64,000 nucleotides of DNA from Ancistrus triradiatus. Taxonomy: Eukaryota > Chordata > Actinopteri > Siluriformes > Loricariidae. The stretch is taken from the NCBI GenBank assembly GCA_025084515.1, contig JAJAGP010001671.1, positions 1 to 64,000 on the forward strand, in the 5' to 3' direction. The notes under the pieces were generated by a model, which had not been told where the DNA came from, searched no databases, and saw only the letters and a program-made list of their open reading frames with translations. Each line of letters starts with the position of its first letter. Position 1 is the first letter of the stretch. The translations under genes and the position numbers were made by a program. Positions 23,061 through 34,986 of the stretch are shown one piece after another.

Positions 23061-24190
23061 CACACAAACAAACCCCCGATTATCCTGCTCAGGAATGTGG
23101 GGGAGGATCTGAATTAAACCACAAACAGGTGTGGCTTGTTCCAGAAAGTTTATTTGAATGGCCAGTCTGAGCATACAGTTGTCAAAAAGGTTTGGGAACC
23201 CTTTGACGTCACCTGTATCTCTGCATTCTTTGCTAATCACATGTGCTCCGACCATCACCTGACTCGTCGTAATAGATGTTTTCATAACACAAGTTTAAGT
23301 ACCTACATACATAAATAAATGTCTTTATTTTTCACTCATGAACAGAAAATATACTGTATGTTCACCCTTGTATCTATGAACTAGAAGCACCTTCTACTGG
23401 GAACAGTAACCTTTGTTTCTCTCTCAACCTGTCAGTCCATCAGCATAGGAGCACCTCAAGGTTGTGTGCTCTCCACTGTTTTCATCTCTTTATATACCAA
23501 TGGCTGCAACTCCATCAGTCAAACTGCTAAAGCTTGTAGACAGCACAAACGTTAAGGGCCTTGTTACAACCTATTTATCTACCTATACTATCTACAGTAC
23601 ATGTGTTCAAACATTTGCAGTACAGAATACACAGTGCAGACAGAACAAAATAGGACAAAACAGGCAGTGCAGACAGTAGAGTAACTAAAAGTGACATTGA
23701 CCAGTACACAGTAATATTTTTAGATTTAAGGAGAGTAAATTGCAAATTGGACATAATACTGTACATAAGGGAAGATTTTGAGAAACATGCACCCTTAAAG
23801 AAGACAACAGTAAGCACAGTATCTTATAGTTGAACTGTATCGTAAGCAAGAAAGGTAACCCTTCTTTTAAAAAAAGAAAAGAAAAAATTGACAAATTATT
23901 TGAATGATTATTTCAATATGAAAATAGGTCATCTTCAAAGCAAGATGAGAAATATAGTCAGTAAACAATTATGTGGAAACAATTAAAGAGCTAATTGTGA
24001 AAGGGAAACTGTGTAAATAAAAACAATGTAATGTGATTGAGGGAGAGGTTGAGCAGCTGATTAGAACTATACACAGTGGGAAAACATCTTGGACCGACAA
24101 CCTGGATAGGGAAAGTGTTGAAAATTGCTTTATATCATACAAAAACAAACCAAACCAGTTTGCCATATTTTCAGTCTAAGTCTAGAAGAT
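23061..24190. other. No gene seen
   Basis: Unique-looking AT-rich DNA, with repeated CAGTACAGAATACACAGTGC-like words near 23620-23680. Confidence 0.5.
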
Positions 24191-24512
24191 GCAAATACTT
24201 CTTCAAATATTTTCACTTTTTTTGGATTTTATGTTGCTAAAATAGAAAATCAAGTTTCCCCACATCAATCTGTACTCAACACCCCATAATGAGAAATTGA
24301 AAACAGAATGTTACCATATTTAGTCTTTACCAAGTTTTTGCAAAATGTATTAAAATTTATTAAAAACGAAAAACTAAAATTTTACATGGACATAAGTATT
24401 CAGACCCTTTGCTGTGACAATTGATTGGAGAACATCTGCGGTAAATTCAGTTGATTGGAAAGACACACACTTGTCTATATAAGGACAATGTGTATCAGAG
24501 CAAAAACCAAGC

Positions 24513-25615
24513 CATGAGGAGGAAAGAACTGTCAGTAGACATCAGAGACAGGACAGTGTGAAGGCACAGATCTGGAGAAGGCTATAAAATTTCTGCTGCA
24601 CTGAAAAATTCCCAAGAACACAGTGGCTTCCATAATTAATAAAGACAATTGTTGTAAAAAGTGCTATATAAATAAATTTGACGTGACTTCCTAACTAACT
24701 CCCTAACTCTTCGTCTTCTTTCCTGGCGCCTGTCCCGCCGAATGCGGGGTTCGCCCACTACCACTCGATGCGACTGAGAATACTCCGCTCCGTCTGTCGC
24801 CAGAGACCACACTAACTAGGCCAATTTAGCGTAACCAATCAACGTAACCTGCATGTCTTTGGACTGTGGGAGGAAACCAGAGTGCCCGGCGTAAACCCAC
24901 GCAGACACGGGGTGGACATGCAGACTCCACACAGAAAAGAGCCAGGCCGCTCCACCCTGGGGTTGAACCCAAGACCTTCTTGCTGTGAGGCGGCGATGCT
25001 ACCCACCGAGCCACCGTGCCGCCCCAACTAACTCCCTAACTAACTCCACCAAACTAAGTAATCGAGGGAAAAGGGCAGTGGTAAGAGAGGTGGCCGAGAA
25101 ATCAGTGGTCTGGCTGAGCTCCAAAGATCCTGTGTGCAGATGGGAGAAACTTCCAGAAGATTAACCATCACTGCAGCATTCCACCAATTTGGGCTTCATG
25201 GCAGAGTGGCCAGACAGAAGCCTCTCCTCAGTAGAAAAACACATAAAAGCCCATCTAAAGACTGGTCAGGGTTGAGGGAAAGCTGAATATAACAAAGTGC
25301 AGAGATATTCTTAATGAAAACCTGATCTAGAGTGTACAGGAAGTCAGACTGTATCAAAGGTTCACCTTCCATTAGGACAATTCTGTGAATGTCCTTGAGT
25401 GGCCCAGCCAGAGCCTTGACTTGAACCAAATTTAACATGTCTGGAGAGACCTGAAAATGACTGTCCACAGACGGTCCACATCCAGCCTGATAGAGCTTGA
25501 GAGAAGAGTGGCAGAGAATTCCCAAATACAGGTGTACAAGCCTTGTGGCATCATACCCAAGAAGACTGGACGCTGGAGGCGCTGCCAAAGGTGATTCAAC
25601 TAAGGCTGAGTAAAG
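24513..25615 (+). pseudogene. Tc1-F transposase pseudogene, interrupted
   Basis: The 5' part is 24513-24640, containing ELSVDIRDRTV. After the insertion come LSNRGKRAV region words, the TITAAFHQFGLHGRVARQ region and a frame-broken VLEWPSQSLDLNQI near 25390-25430. It ends near AKGDSTKAE. There are many stops. It is the same family as the fragment after the furin His exon. Confidence 0.7.
24640..25055 (-). repeat. Dispersed repeat V copy 2 joined to a repeat-R head
   Basis: The minus strand reads GCACGGTGGCTCGGTGGGTA, GGTTCAACCCCAGGGTGG and GGTTTCCTCCCACAGTCCAA, then an AAATTTATTTATATAGCACT head like family R. Similar CTAACTAACTCCCTAACT words occur at both edges. Confidence 0.7.
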
Positions 25616-25849
25616 GGTCTGAATACTTATGCCAATGCAATGTTTTTCTTTTTCTTTTTCAATAAATCTGCAAAAATTTCTGAAATCCTGTTTTCACTTT
25701 GTCATTATGGGGTATTGAGTGCAGAATGATGAGGAGGAAATTGAATTATTTTAGCACAAGGCCAAACCATAACAAGATCTGAAAAATGTGAAAGGGTCTG
25801 AATTCTTGCATTGTACTGAATGCATTATATATCCAAGGTTGTAGAAGGA

Positions 25850-26650
25850 AACAAAAGTAATTCCACTACCAAAAGACAACAAAGCTTCCTTTTATGAACT
25901 TCAGAGTCAATGTGTAGGCTTATTGCCAGTCTTGGGCAAACTGTTAGAGAAAGTGATGACATCTAGATTGCAATGATACCAATTGGAAAACAATTTAGTC
26001 ACAGATTTTTAGCATGCTTATAGAAAAGGTCACTCAACATATATGGCATTGATACAAATGAATGATGATTGGTTAAAAGAACTAGAAGGAAAAAGATAGT
26101 TAGAGCAGTGCAGTTAGACTTTGGTGCAGCTTTTGATGTGCTGAACCATGATCTATTATTAAAGAAGCTAGTCTGTTATGGGCTAGAATCAACAGATATT
26201 GCATGGTTTCAAAGTTATCTCTTGGATAGAAATGAAAGGGTTCTGTACACCAGAGAGTAAAAAGGTAAAACTTGGAGTCCCACAAGGAAGTTGTTTTGGC
26301 CCATTATTATTTTCAATATATATAAGCAATTTGCCTTTAATGCTGAATAAAGCTAGGCTGCAGATGTATGCTGATGACACTGCTCTGTATGCGTTAGCTA
26401 AGACTGGACAGGAACATTCAACGTATTGAATGAATAATTAAAGACAGTGATAAACTGGATAGAAGGCAATCAAGTCATATTAAATATACAAAAAACAAAA
26501 AGTAAGCTCATAAAAAGTAAATTATAATCAGGTCTAAATCATCACTGATAACCAAAGTTATCATTAAATGCAGACAGAGAAAATTTACCAAGTTCAAGAA
26601 GTAAAATTGTTAGGTGTCAGAATCGACAGCAGATTATCTAGTGACAGGCA
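25850..26650 (+). mobile_element. Non-LTR retrotransposon RT fragment (YADD)
   Basis: Joined frames give VIPLPKDNKASFYELQSQCV, HAYRKGHSTYMALIQMNDDW, LDFGAAFDVLNHDLLLKKLV, GVPQGSCFGPLLFSIYISNL and YADDTALY, with VKLLGVRIDSRLS downstream. This is the palm of a LINE reverse transcriptase, with both catalytic Asp of the YADD box intact. Several stops break it. I would place it broadly in the Jockey/I/CR1 group. Its 3' side is cut by Tc1-A at 26667. Confidence 0.85.
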
Positions 26651-26666
26651 TTAGTATTAGTATACC

Positions 26667-28304
26667 ATTTAGAATTTTCTATATTTCTGCATAAATATCC
26701 TAAAACATCATCAGATTTTCACACAAGTCCTAAAAGTAGATAAAGACAACCCAGTTAAACAAATGAGACAAAAACATACTTACTTGGTCATTTATTTTTT
26801 GAGGAAAATGATCCAATATTACATATTAGTGAGTGGCAAAAGTATGTGAACCTCTAGGATTAGCAGTTCATTTGAAATTAGAGTCAGCTGTTTTCAGTCA
26901 ATGGGATGACAATCAGGTGTGAGTGGGCACCCTGTTTTATTTAAAGAAGAGGGATCTATCTAAGTCTGCTCTTCACAACACATGTTTGTGGAAGTGTATC
27001 ATGGCACAAACAAAGGAGATTTCTGAGGACCTCAGTATAAGAGTTGTTGATGCTCATCAGGCTGGAAAAGGTTACAAAACCATCTCTAAAGAGTTTGGAC
27101 TCCATCAATCCACATTCAGACAGATTGTGTACAAATGGAGGAAATTCAAGACCATTGTTACCCTCCCCAGGAGTGGTCGACCAACAAAGATCACTCCAAG
27201 AGCAAAGCGTGTGATAGTTGGTGAGGTCACAAGGGACCCCAGGGTAACTTCTAAGCAAACTGAAGGCCTCTCTCACATTTGGCTAATGTTAATGTTCATG
27301 AGTCCACCATCAGAAGAAACACTGAATAACATGGTGTGCAAATGGCAGGGTTTTTCAAGGAGAAAGCTTTTGCTCCCAAAAAGAAACATTGCTGCTTCGT
27401 CTGCAGTTTTTCTAAAGATCACGTGGACAAGCCAAAGGCTATGGAAGGAATGTTTTGGTGGACGGATGAGACCAAATAGATTTTGTTGTTTTAAAGGGAA
27501 AAGCGTTATGTTTGGAGAAAGGAAAACACTGCATTCCAGCATAAGAACCTTATCCCATCTGTGAAACATGGTGGTGGTAGTATCATGGTTTGGGCCTGTT
27601 TTGCTGCATCTGGGCCAGGACGGCTTGCCATCATTGATGGAATAATGAATTCTGAATTATATCAGAGAATTCTAAAGGAAACATTTAGTTGCAGTTATTG
27701 CTGCACCGGGGGGGTCACACCAGATACTGAAAGCAAAGGTTCACATACGTACAACTTACAGGTTCACATACTGCAACTCACTAATATGTAATATTGGATC
27801 ATGCAGCAAGACAATGACCCTAAGCTGCACACAAAGTCGTTCTACCAAAGAATGGTTAAAGAAGAATAAAGGTAATGTTTTGGAATGGCCAAGTCAAAGT
27901 CCTGACCTTAATCAAATGGAAATGTTGTGGAAGGACCTGAAGCGAGCAGTTAATGTGAGGAAACCCACCAACATCCCAGAGCTGAAGCTGTTCTGTACGG
28001 AGGAATGTGCTAAAATTCCTCCAAGCCGGTGTGCAGGACTGATCAACAGTTACAGGAAACGTTTAGTAGCAGTTATTGTCACACCAGATACTGAAAGAAA
28101 AGGTTCGCATACTTTTGCAACTCATTAATATGTAATATTGGATCATTTTCCTCAGTAAATAAATGACCAAGTATACAATTTTGTGTCATTTGTTTCTCTT
28201 TATCTACTTTTAGGACTTGTGTGAAAATCTGATAATGTTTTAGGGCATATTTATGCAGAATTATAGAAAATTCTGAAGGATTCACAAACTTTCAAACACC
28301 ACTG
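26667..28304 (+). mobile_element. Tc1-A copy 3, 5' tip missing, internally rearranged
   Basis: The first roughly 25 bases of the left terminus are missing. The right terminus ACCACTG ends at 28304 beside TA 28305-28306. A block of the 3' tail is duplicated inside the transposase (27684-27797). Confidence 0.88.
27001..28094 (+). pseudogene. Tc1-A transposase pseudogene with inserted 3'-tail copy
   Basis: It starts MAQTKEISEDLSIRVVDAHQ, followed by the first helix-turn-helix and the GRPTK linker. An extra base near 27257 shifts the frame; others follow. VKHGGGSIMVWACFAASGPG is readable at 27561-27620. Then comes a 3'-tail duplicate, and then MQQDNDPKLHTKSF and EWPSQSPDLNQMEMLWKDLK. The final TGA is at 28092-28094. 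It is inactive. Confidence 0.85.
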
Positions 28305-28503
28305 TACTTGACTTGTATACTATGGCCCCAAGAAGAATAGTGACTATTGAGATAGCAGTTAATGGGGATCCTAATAATAAAATAATAAAACAATACCGAT
28401 ACAACGATAGAAAGATCTGACATTTGTGTTTTTAGGGACATCTTGCTCATCCCACAAGGAAAACGGCTTTTCATAAAAAATGTACCGTTGGTGTGTCTGT
28501 GCC

Positions 28504-28504
28504 T

Positions 28505-28551
<47 letters not shown>

Positions 28552-28560
28552 TGTACGTGT
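28504..28560. repeat. GT/GTAC microsatellite
   Basis: A GT run ending in GTAC repeats. Confidence 0.95.
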
Positions 28561-28589
28561 ACCATGTATATAATACATATGGAAAAATA

Positions 28590-29640
28590 TCTGACATTTT
28601 TGACATTGTGGAGGGAAGAGAGATGCAGATGACACTCTCAGCTGTCCTCACTGTCTTCTGCAGTGTCTTGCGATCTGAGACAATGCAATTTCAAAACCTG
28701 GTAGTGCTGCAGCTGCTCAGGATACTCTCGATAGCCCCTCTGTAGAAAGTGGTGAGGATGGGAGGTAGGAGATGTTTTCTCGCCTTTCAGAAAGTAGAGA
28801 CTCTGCTGGGTTCTTGGTTATGGTGCTGGTGTAGAGGGACCAGGTAAGGTTCTCCGCTAGGTGAACTCCAAGGAATTTGGTGATGATGACAGTGTGCACA
28901 GTAGAGCCGTCGATGTTTAGCAGACACTCTGTGTTCTTCTGGAATCAAAAAATATCTCTTTAGTTTTGTCAACATTCAGAGACAGATTTTTGACTCTATA
29001 ACAGTCCATTAGCCAATGCACGTCCTCTCTGTATGCTGACTTGTTGTTCTTGATGATGAAACCCACCACGGCCATGTCATTGGCGAACTTAATGAAGTGA
29101 TTCAAGCGGTGCATTGCTGCACAGTCGTGATCAGTAATGAACTCAGCTCATAGGCCAGTCTTCAGTGTGGTGGTGCTGGAGATGTGCCGATCTGGATGGA
29201 TTGTCTCCCAGTCCAAGTCCAGGATCCAGAAAGAGGTGTTCAGACCCAACCGGCTCATCTTTCCAATCAGGTGCTGAGATATGATGGTGTTGAATTCTTA
29301 AATGGAGTCTATGAACAGCATTCAAATGTGCATATGCTTTTTATCCAGATGGGTGAGAACCAGGTTTAGGGTGGTAGCTATATCTTCATCTGTAGAGAGG
29401 TTGGGTTGGTATATAAACTGCAGAAGCTCCACTGAGGGAGCTAGCAGGGTCTTGATGTGTCTCGTGACAGTGGGTGTGAGTGTGAAAGTATGGTATTCAT
29501 TGTGGCAGGACACTGATGTCTTCTTTAGGAATGATGTCTGGTATAGCAGCTTTCTTTGGGTTAACAAAGCACCAGCAAAACAGGAAGCCCATCTTACATC
29601 ATGGTGGGACACAAACAACTTGGAATACAACTAAAACTAT
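28590..29640 (-). mobile_element. Non-LTR LINE reverse-transcriptase fragment
   Basis: Minus-strand frames in order: LLAPSVELLQFIYQPNLSTD (29400s), FNTIISQHLIGKMSRLGLNT (29250s), FANDMAVVGFI (a decayed FADD box, D to N and T to M), LSLNVDKTKEIFFDSRRTQ, ITKFLGVHLAENLTWSLYTS. This is the RT palm and thumb of a second LINE type, different from those at 3650 and 25850. Frameshifts and the lost catalytic Asp make it dead. Confidence 0.8.
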
Positions 29641-31195
29641 GGAAATGATTATAGCCTTCTGGTAACACCCCACTACAGATGTACCCTTTAATACTGTAAA
29701 CACCATGAAAATCCTTTAAATTTATTCTCAGTGTCATTTTCATCTCTTCAATGTATCTCTTCTGAGATGAAAATGAAACCTCCATAACAAAGAAGGCTCA
29801 GAAATGCACGTTCTTCATGCGAAGACTCGAGAACGTGTCCTTGCAAAAAACGGTATTTTACATCTCTATAGCTCTCACTGAAAGTGTCATTAGGTCCTTC
29901 TTATTTGATTCAGCTCTGCCACAATGCAATAAAAAATACAGTTGCAATGAATGATCAAATGTGCTGAGAGTGGTTTCAACCTGCCATCACTAGGGGAGTT
30001 GCACCAGTCAGGAGCAATGAATCAGACTACCAAGATTGCTGCAGATCGGTCTCACCATGGGCAATATATACTGTACAAGCTCCCCTCTGGAAAACACTTC
30101 AAGGCTCTCAAAACAAAAATGAACTAACACCTAAACAGTTTCTTTCCAAGTGCCATTCTATTTTAAACTAGAATCGCTCCATTACAATAAGAAAGCATCT
30201 TATATACAACCCAATTCCAAAACAGCTGGGACAGTGTGTAAAATGGATACAAGAGAAAACAATTATTTGTACATTTTCTTTCGCCTGTATTTAATTGACA
30301 ACAGTACAACTAATATGTATTTAAAGGTTTTCACTGATGTTAGCAAATATTCTTTAATTTTGAATTTGAAATCTGCAACAGGTTTAAAAAAAAATGAGAG
30401 AGGGTCATTTACATCACCTCTTACTGTTCCTTTTAACAACATTCTGTCTTTATTTAGAAACCGAGCACACTAACTGTTGGTGTTTTAAAAGTGTATTTTT
30501 CTCTCCTCCTTGTGTGATATAAGACATAAGATGCTGGGCTGTCAGAATTCTCATTAACATAAATATTCTTCATAATATACCAGACGCACATTCCCTGACT
30601 ACAAAGCCATGCTGTTTTAACACATGCAGACTGTGACTTGGTGTTATTTTGCTGAAATAGGCGAGCACCCCTAGGTGCAGCATGCTTTCTTTGAAAATGC
30701 TGAAGTATCCTTTCACATTAATGGCACCATCACAGGTTTTTTTTTACTCATGCCAAGTAAATAAGGCACTCCCATATAATGACAGACAATTAGAACAGTC
30801 CTGTTCATTGTTTAGAAAAACAATTTCTAGCTACACACATTGTGTCTGTCCTCCTCATTAGTGCTTGAGCCACTGTTGTTTCTGATATGGCTTATGCTTT
30901 GCATAGTAGAGTTTAAATTTACATATAAATTTACATACCAAGACAAACTGTTCACTGGTAATGGTTTACTCAAGTATTATGGAGTTCATGTGGTCTTTAA
31001 TATAGGCTTGTTGGATTTTAACACAGTGGCCTCTGGGGAATCAAAGGTTAAACACATTCAGTATTGGTTTTTTCATCCTTGCCCTTTATGCACAGAGGTT
31101 TCTTCAGTTGTTCAAAATCTTTTAATAATATTATGGACAGTTCCTGATGAAATCCCTAAACTGGTATAACACAATTTTTCTACAAATTGGGATTG
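29641..31195. other. No gene seen; short MITE-like word
   Basis: ATACAACCCAATTCCAAAAC followed by AGCTGGGACAGTG at 30203-30236 resembles the end of a common fish DNA element. Nothing else is identifiable. Confidence 0.45.
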
Positions 31196-31199
31196 TAAA

Positions 31200-31625
31200 C
31201 TACACCGATTATCAATGTCATTAATACCACCTGTATAATGTTTTCTTCATGTCGCTGAGGTTATGGGTCATTGGGGCATGGACTCCAAAAGACATCTGAA
31301 GGTGTCCTGTGGCACCAAGACATTAACAGCAGATCCTCTAAGAGCTGTAAGTTGCAAAATCATCTTATTTGTCCAGCACATCCCACAGATGCTGGATTTA
31401 GATCTGGGGAAATTGGACGCCAACAGTTGAACTGTTTTTGTTCCCGCAATCATTCCTGAACAGTTTCTGTAGTGTGGCTGGGTGCATTATCCTGCTGAAA
31501 GAGGTCACTTCCACATGAATACCAGGACCCAGGGTTTCTATGCCAAACATTACTAGGAGCATACTGTCAGTGTTGTTCACATCACCTGTAAGTGGTTTTA
31601 ATGTTACAGCTGATTGGTAATACTG
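31200..31625 (-). pseudogene. Tc1-J transposase relic
   Basis: The minus strand shows FGIETLGPGIHVEVTS (31500s) and LTALRGSAVNVLVPQDTFRC followed by LLESMP (31275-31345), C-terminal Tc1-type blocks. The segment between, with the catalytic acidic residues, is largely deleted. GTGGTTTTAATGTTACAGCT near 31590 looks like its terminal region. Confidence 0.65.
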
Positions 31626-32468
31626 ATGATGTTTCTTAATTACAGTTTCTGGACAGTTATTGCTTTTTGCACTTCCTATTAAGTGTTTACAACTACATTG
31701 CACATAATTTAAGAAAACTGAAATTGAATTTGAAATGTTTGCCATTTTTGTTATTGTCGTTCTGATCCTGTGCCTTGTATGTCCCTGTAGTTAGTTATGT
31801 ATACTCTGTATTATATAGTGTCCTGCTTGTGTACCCACTGCGTCTAGTACACGCAGTGTCAGTAATTGTCAGTATTTGCACTGTCTGTCATCGTGGAGAA
31901 GTTTCAAACATTCTAGAACAAATTCTGTACCTGACAAGTACTGCCGAATAATTTCTGTAGCTGCTCACAAGCCTGAGGAGGAGTTTTTAAGTCATCGATT
32001 ACCTTTATTCAGTCATGCCACAAACTTTGAATGGGTTAAGGTGTAAACTCATTACACGGCAATTTAAAAACACAGATGTTTTACTTTCCCACCTGTTTGC
32101 TTTTGGTTTGCTTGTGTGTTTTGGGTCATTGCATCATCTGTCTTCTGTAGGCTTCAAACTGTGGCCTTTTAAGCTGACTACACACTTTCTTAATGAAATT
32201 TTAAATTAATTGTTCCCATAGTGATTGCAAGCTGGTCAAACGGCAAAAACCTGATGCTTTCTTAACTATGCTGCACACTTCTCTCAAATCTCTCTTAAAT
32301 AATTTAATTCTGTTGACATTTTGGTATGATTGCTTTTGAAAGTTAGTGAATTAGATAAATAATTCGTTTACCCTAGTGTAGAAAATCACAGCCTCACTTT
32401 GTTGCATACTCATTCTAATTATCTATTGACAGTGACAGAAAAGTATGTTTTTCTGTATATTTAAAATA
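31626..32468. other. No gene seen
   Basis: AT-rich unique-looking sequence. Confidence 0.5.
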
Positions 32469-32470
32469 TA

Positions 32471-33797
32471 CAGTGGTGCTTGAAAGTTTGTGAACCCTTT
32501 AGAATTTTCTGTATTTCTGCATAAATATGAGCTAAAACATCATCAGATTTTCACAAACTTTTTTCACAAAGATTTTCAGATGTCCTAAAAGTAGATAAAG
32601 AGAACCCAGTTAAACAAATGAGACAAAAATATTATACTTGGTCATTTATTTATTGAGGAAAATTATCCAATATTACATATTACTGAGTGGCAAAAGTATG
32701 CAAACCTCTAGGATTAGCAGCTAATTTGAAGGTGAAATTAGAGTCAGGCGTTTTCCATCAATTATTTAAACAACAGGCATCTCTCAATGTCTGCTGTTCA
32801 CAACACATTTGTGGAAGTGTATCATGGCACAAACAAAGGAGATTTCTGAGGACCTCAAAAAAAGAGTTGTTGAAGTTCATCAGGCTGTAAAAGGTTACAA
32901 AACCATCTCTAAAGAGTTTGGACTCCACCAATCAACAGTCAGACAGATTGTGTACAGATGGAGGAAATTCAAGACCATTGTTACCCTCCCCAGGAGTGGT
33001 CGACCAACAAAGATCACTCAAAGAGCAAGGCGTGTAATAGTCGGCGAGGTCACAAGGGACCCCAGGGTAACTTCTAAGCAACTGAAGGCCTCTCTTACAT
33101 TGGCTAATGTTAATGTTCATGAGTCCACCATCAGAAGAACACTGAACAACAATGGTGTGCATGGCAGGGTTGCAAGGAGAAAGCTTCTGCTTTCCAAAAA
33201 GAACATTGCTGCTCATCTGCAGTTTGCTAAAGATCACGTGGACAAGCCAGAAGGCTATTAGAAGAATGTTTTATGGACGGATGAGACCAAAATAGAACTT
33301 TTTGGTTTAAAAGAAATGCGTTATGTTTGGAGAAAGGAAAACACTGCATTCCAGCATAAGAACCTTATCCCATCTGTGAAACATGGTGGTGGTAGTATCG
33401 TGGTTTGTGCCTGTTTTGCTGCATCTGGGCAAGGATGGTTTGCCATCAATGGTGGAACAATGAATTCTGAATTATATCAGAGATTTCTAAAGGAAAATGT
33501 CAGGACATCTGTCCATGAACTGAATCTCAAGAGAAGGTGGGTCATGCAGCAAGACAACGACCCTAAGCACACAAGTCGTTCTACCAAAGAATGGTTAAAG
33601 AAGAATAAAGTTAATGTATTGGAAAGGCCAAGTCAAAGTCCTGACCTTAATCTTATAGAAATGTTGTAGATGGACCTGAAGTGAGCAGTTAATGTGAGGA
33701 AACTCATCCCAGAGGACTAAAATCTGATGATGTTTTAGGTCATATTTATTCAGAAATAAAGAAAATTCTAAAGGGTTCACAAACTTTCAAGCACCAT
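32471..33797 (+). mobile_element. Tc1-A copy 4, best-preserved transposase
   Basis: The left end CAGTGGTGCTTGAAAGTTTG follows TA 32469-32470. The right end is eroded (GCACCATGG where ACCACTGTA is expected). A deletion near 33705-33720 removes the transposase C-terminus. Confidence 0.9.
32824..33669 (+). pseudogene. Tc1-A transposase, two nonsense codons
   Basis: The frame starts at ATG 32824 (MAQTKEISEDLKKRVVEVHQ) and stays open for 145 codons across both helix-turn-helix units and the GRPTK linker. TAG 33259-33261 replaces the Trp in PEGYW. The same frame continues through WTDETKIELFGL, VKHGGGSIVV, MQQDNDPKHTSRSTKEWLKK and SPDLNLIEML to TAG 33667-33669, again in place of Trp. All three catalytic acidic residues are present. 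Both stops are single G-to-A changes from TGG. The remaining C-terminus is deleted. Confidence 0.9.
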
Positions 33798-34984
33798 GGT
33801 GAGTACAAGATACCAAATTTCATTTTAAATTGTCTGAATAATTGTTATAAATAACCATTATTGTGCCGCCCTTTGATGCCCTCTGTATCAGCATAAACAA
33901 TAACATTTCTGCTTTCTTCACATATTTATGTTTAGCGTTTTAAATCTTGGTTTGTGATCTAATATAAGTACGTGGTGTTTGTAATGCAACATAGCTATTT
34001 TGCCACAACCAGAACAAAGTCAGCTCTGCTCTAACAATACAACCCCCCTGTCATGCTGTGTAAGCAGTTAGAGACCTGCATACACAGAAACACATCCATC
34101 TTCCTCTAACCTGTGTGTCAGAATTAGTGTGTTCTCAATGCAGCCTGAGGGGTTGAGTGAAGGTGAGGTGCAGCAAAAGTAAATTAGAAGTTTGAATTTA
34201 ATCATCTGTTTCTGAGACTTGCTGCCTAAAAATGCACTCCCTTACACTTGCGCATACGCACTGAAGGTGTCAAGTATGTGTTATTGAGTCTGTGTGTGTT
34301 TGCCAGGGGCAGATGTGTAAAGTGTCACTGTATGCAGTGAGTGTTAAAATAATTAGATGTGTTATTTTAAACGCACCAATAGCAAAGCATGTGCTTTGTA
34401 ACTCACAGTGATTCTGTCAGTGTCTGTATTTGTGTGTGTGTCCACGTCCCTCACTCCACAAGGCAGATGCTTCTCATTTCCATTCTTACAATATATCTGC
34501 TACACACTGTGCGTGTGTGTGTGTGTGTGTGCTTGCTTTTTTGCTTGCTTTTGCATTTGCAGATATATAAAGGCATTAAGACAATCTGCGATTTTGTATT
34601 ATGTGTATTAGTTTGAGGGTCTGAAAGGGAAAGCCTTGCTGCTGAGCACAGGTGTTAATGACTGTATTTCTCCCTTTGGTGTATTTTACAATTTTACTCT
34701 CTCCCAGGAAAAACACTGGGCTCTAAAAACATCAACTGCCGAAACTGACCTCCTGTTCACTAAGGCTGTAGCCAATTCCACAAACTGTACCAAGTACCAC
34801 CTACTAATTGCACTCTACCACTTGTGCTTTGCTAGTTGCACAGGAATTAAAAGTCACTTTTTAAAAGTCACAGTGAAATTTTTAAACATGCACTCACATC
34901 TGCATCTAGCCCTGAGCCTCTTATTCCATGTAATTATGGGTGAGCGATCTGGCAGAAATATTATATCATAGAATCTTGATCCAC
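33798..34984. other. No gene seen; short GT run
   Basis: It contains a small GT repeat at 34508-34531. The frames at 34389 and 34636 have no recognisable domain. Confidence 0.5.
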
Positions 34985-34986
34985 AA

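Larger units (their letters stand above)
24200..25816 (+). mobile_element. Tc1-F element, decayed, interrupted by a V/R insertion
   Basis: It has Tc1-type 5' sequence (CAACACCCCATAATGAGAAA, ATAAGTATTCAGACCCTTTG) and a 3' region that mirrors it (AAAGGGTCTGAATTCTTGCA). The transposase relic lies between. The block 24640-25055 is a later insertion. The exact left terminus is eroded. Confidence 0.8.

Noticed and set aside
22955..23170. MRLLWAVVDAGAIL frame resembling a signal peptide, considered as furin exon 1
   Set aside because: It lies inside dispersed repeat V, lacks any TNTWAV-type prodomain sequence, and has no proper donor in frame.
28371..28745. Frames with Val-Cys or His-Thr runs
   Set aside because: They come from the GT/GTAC repeat at 28504-28560.
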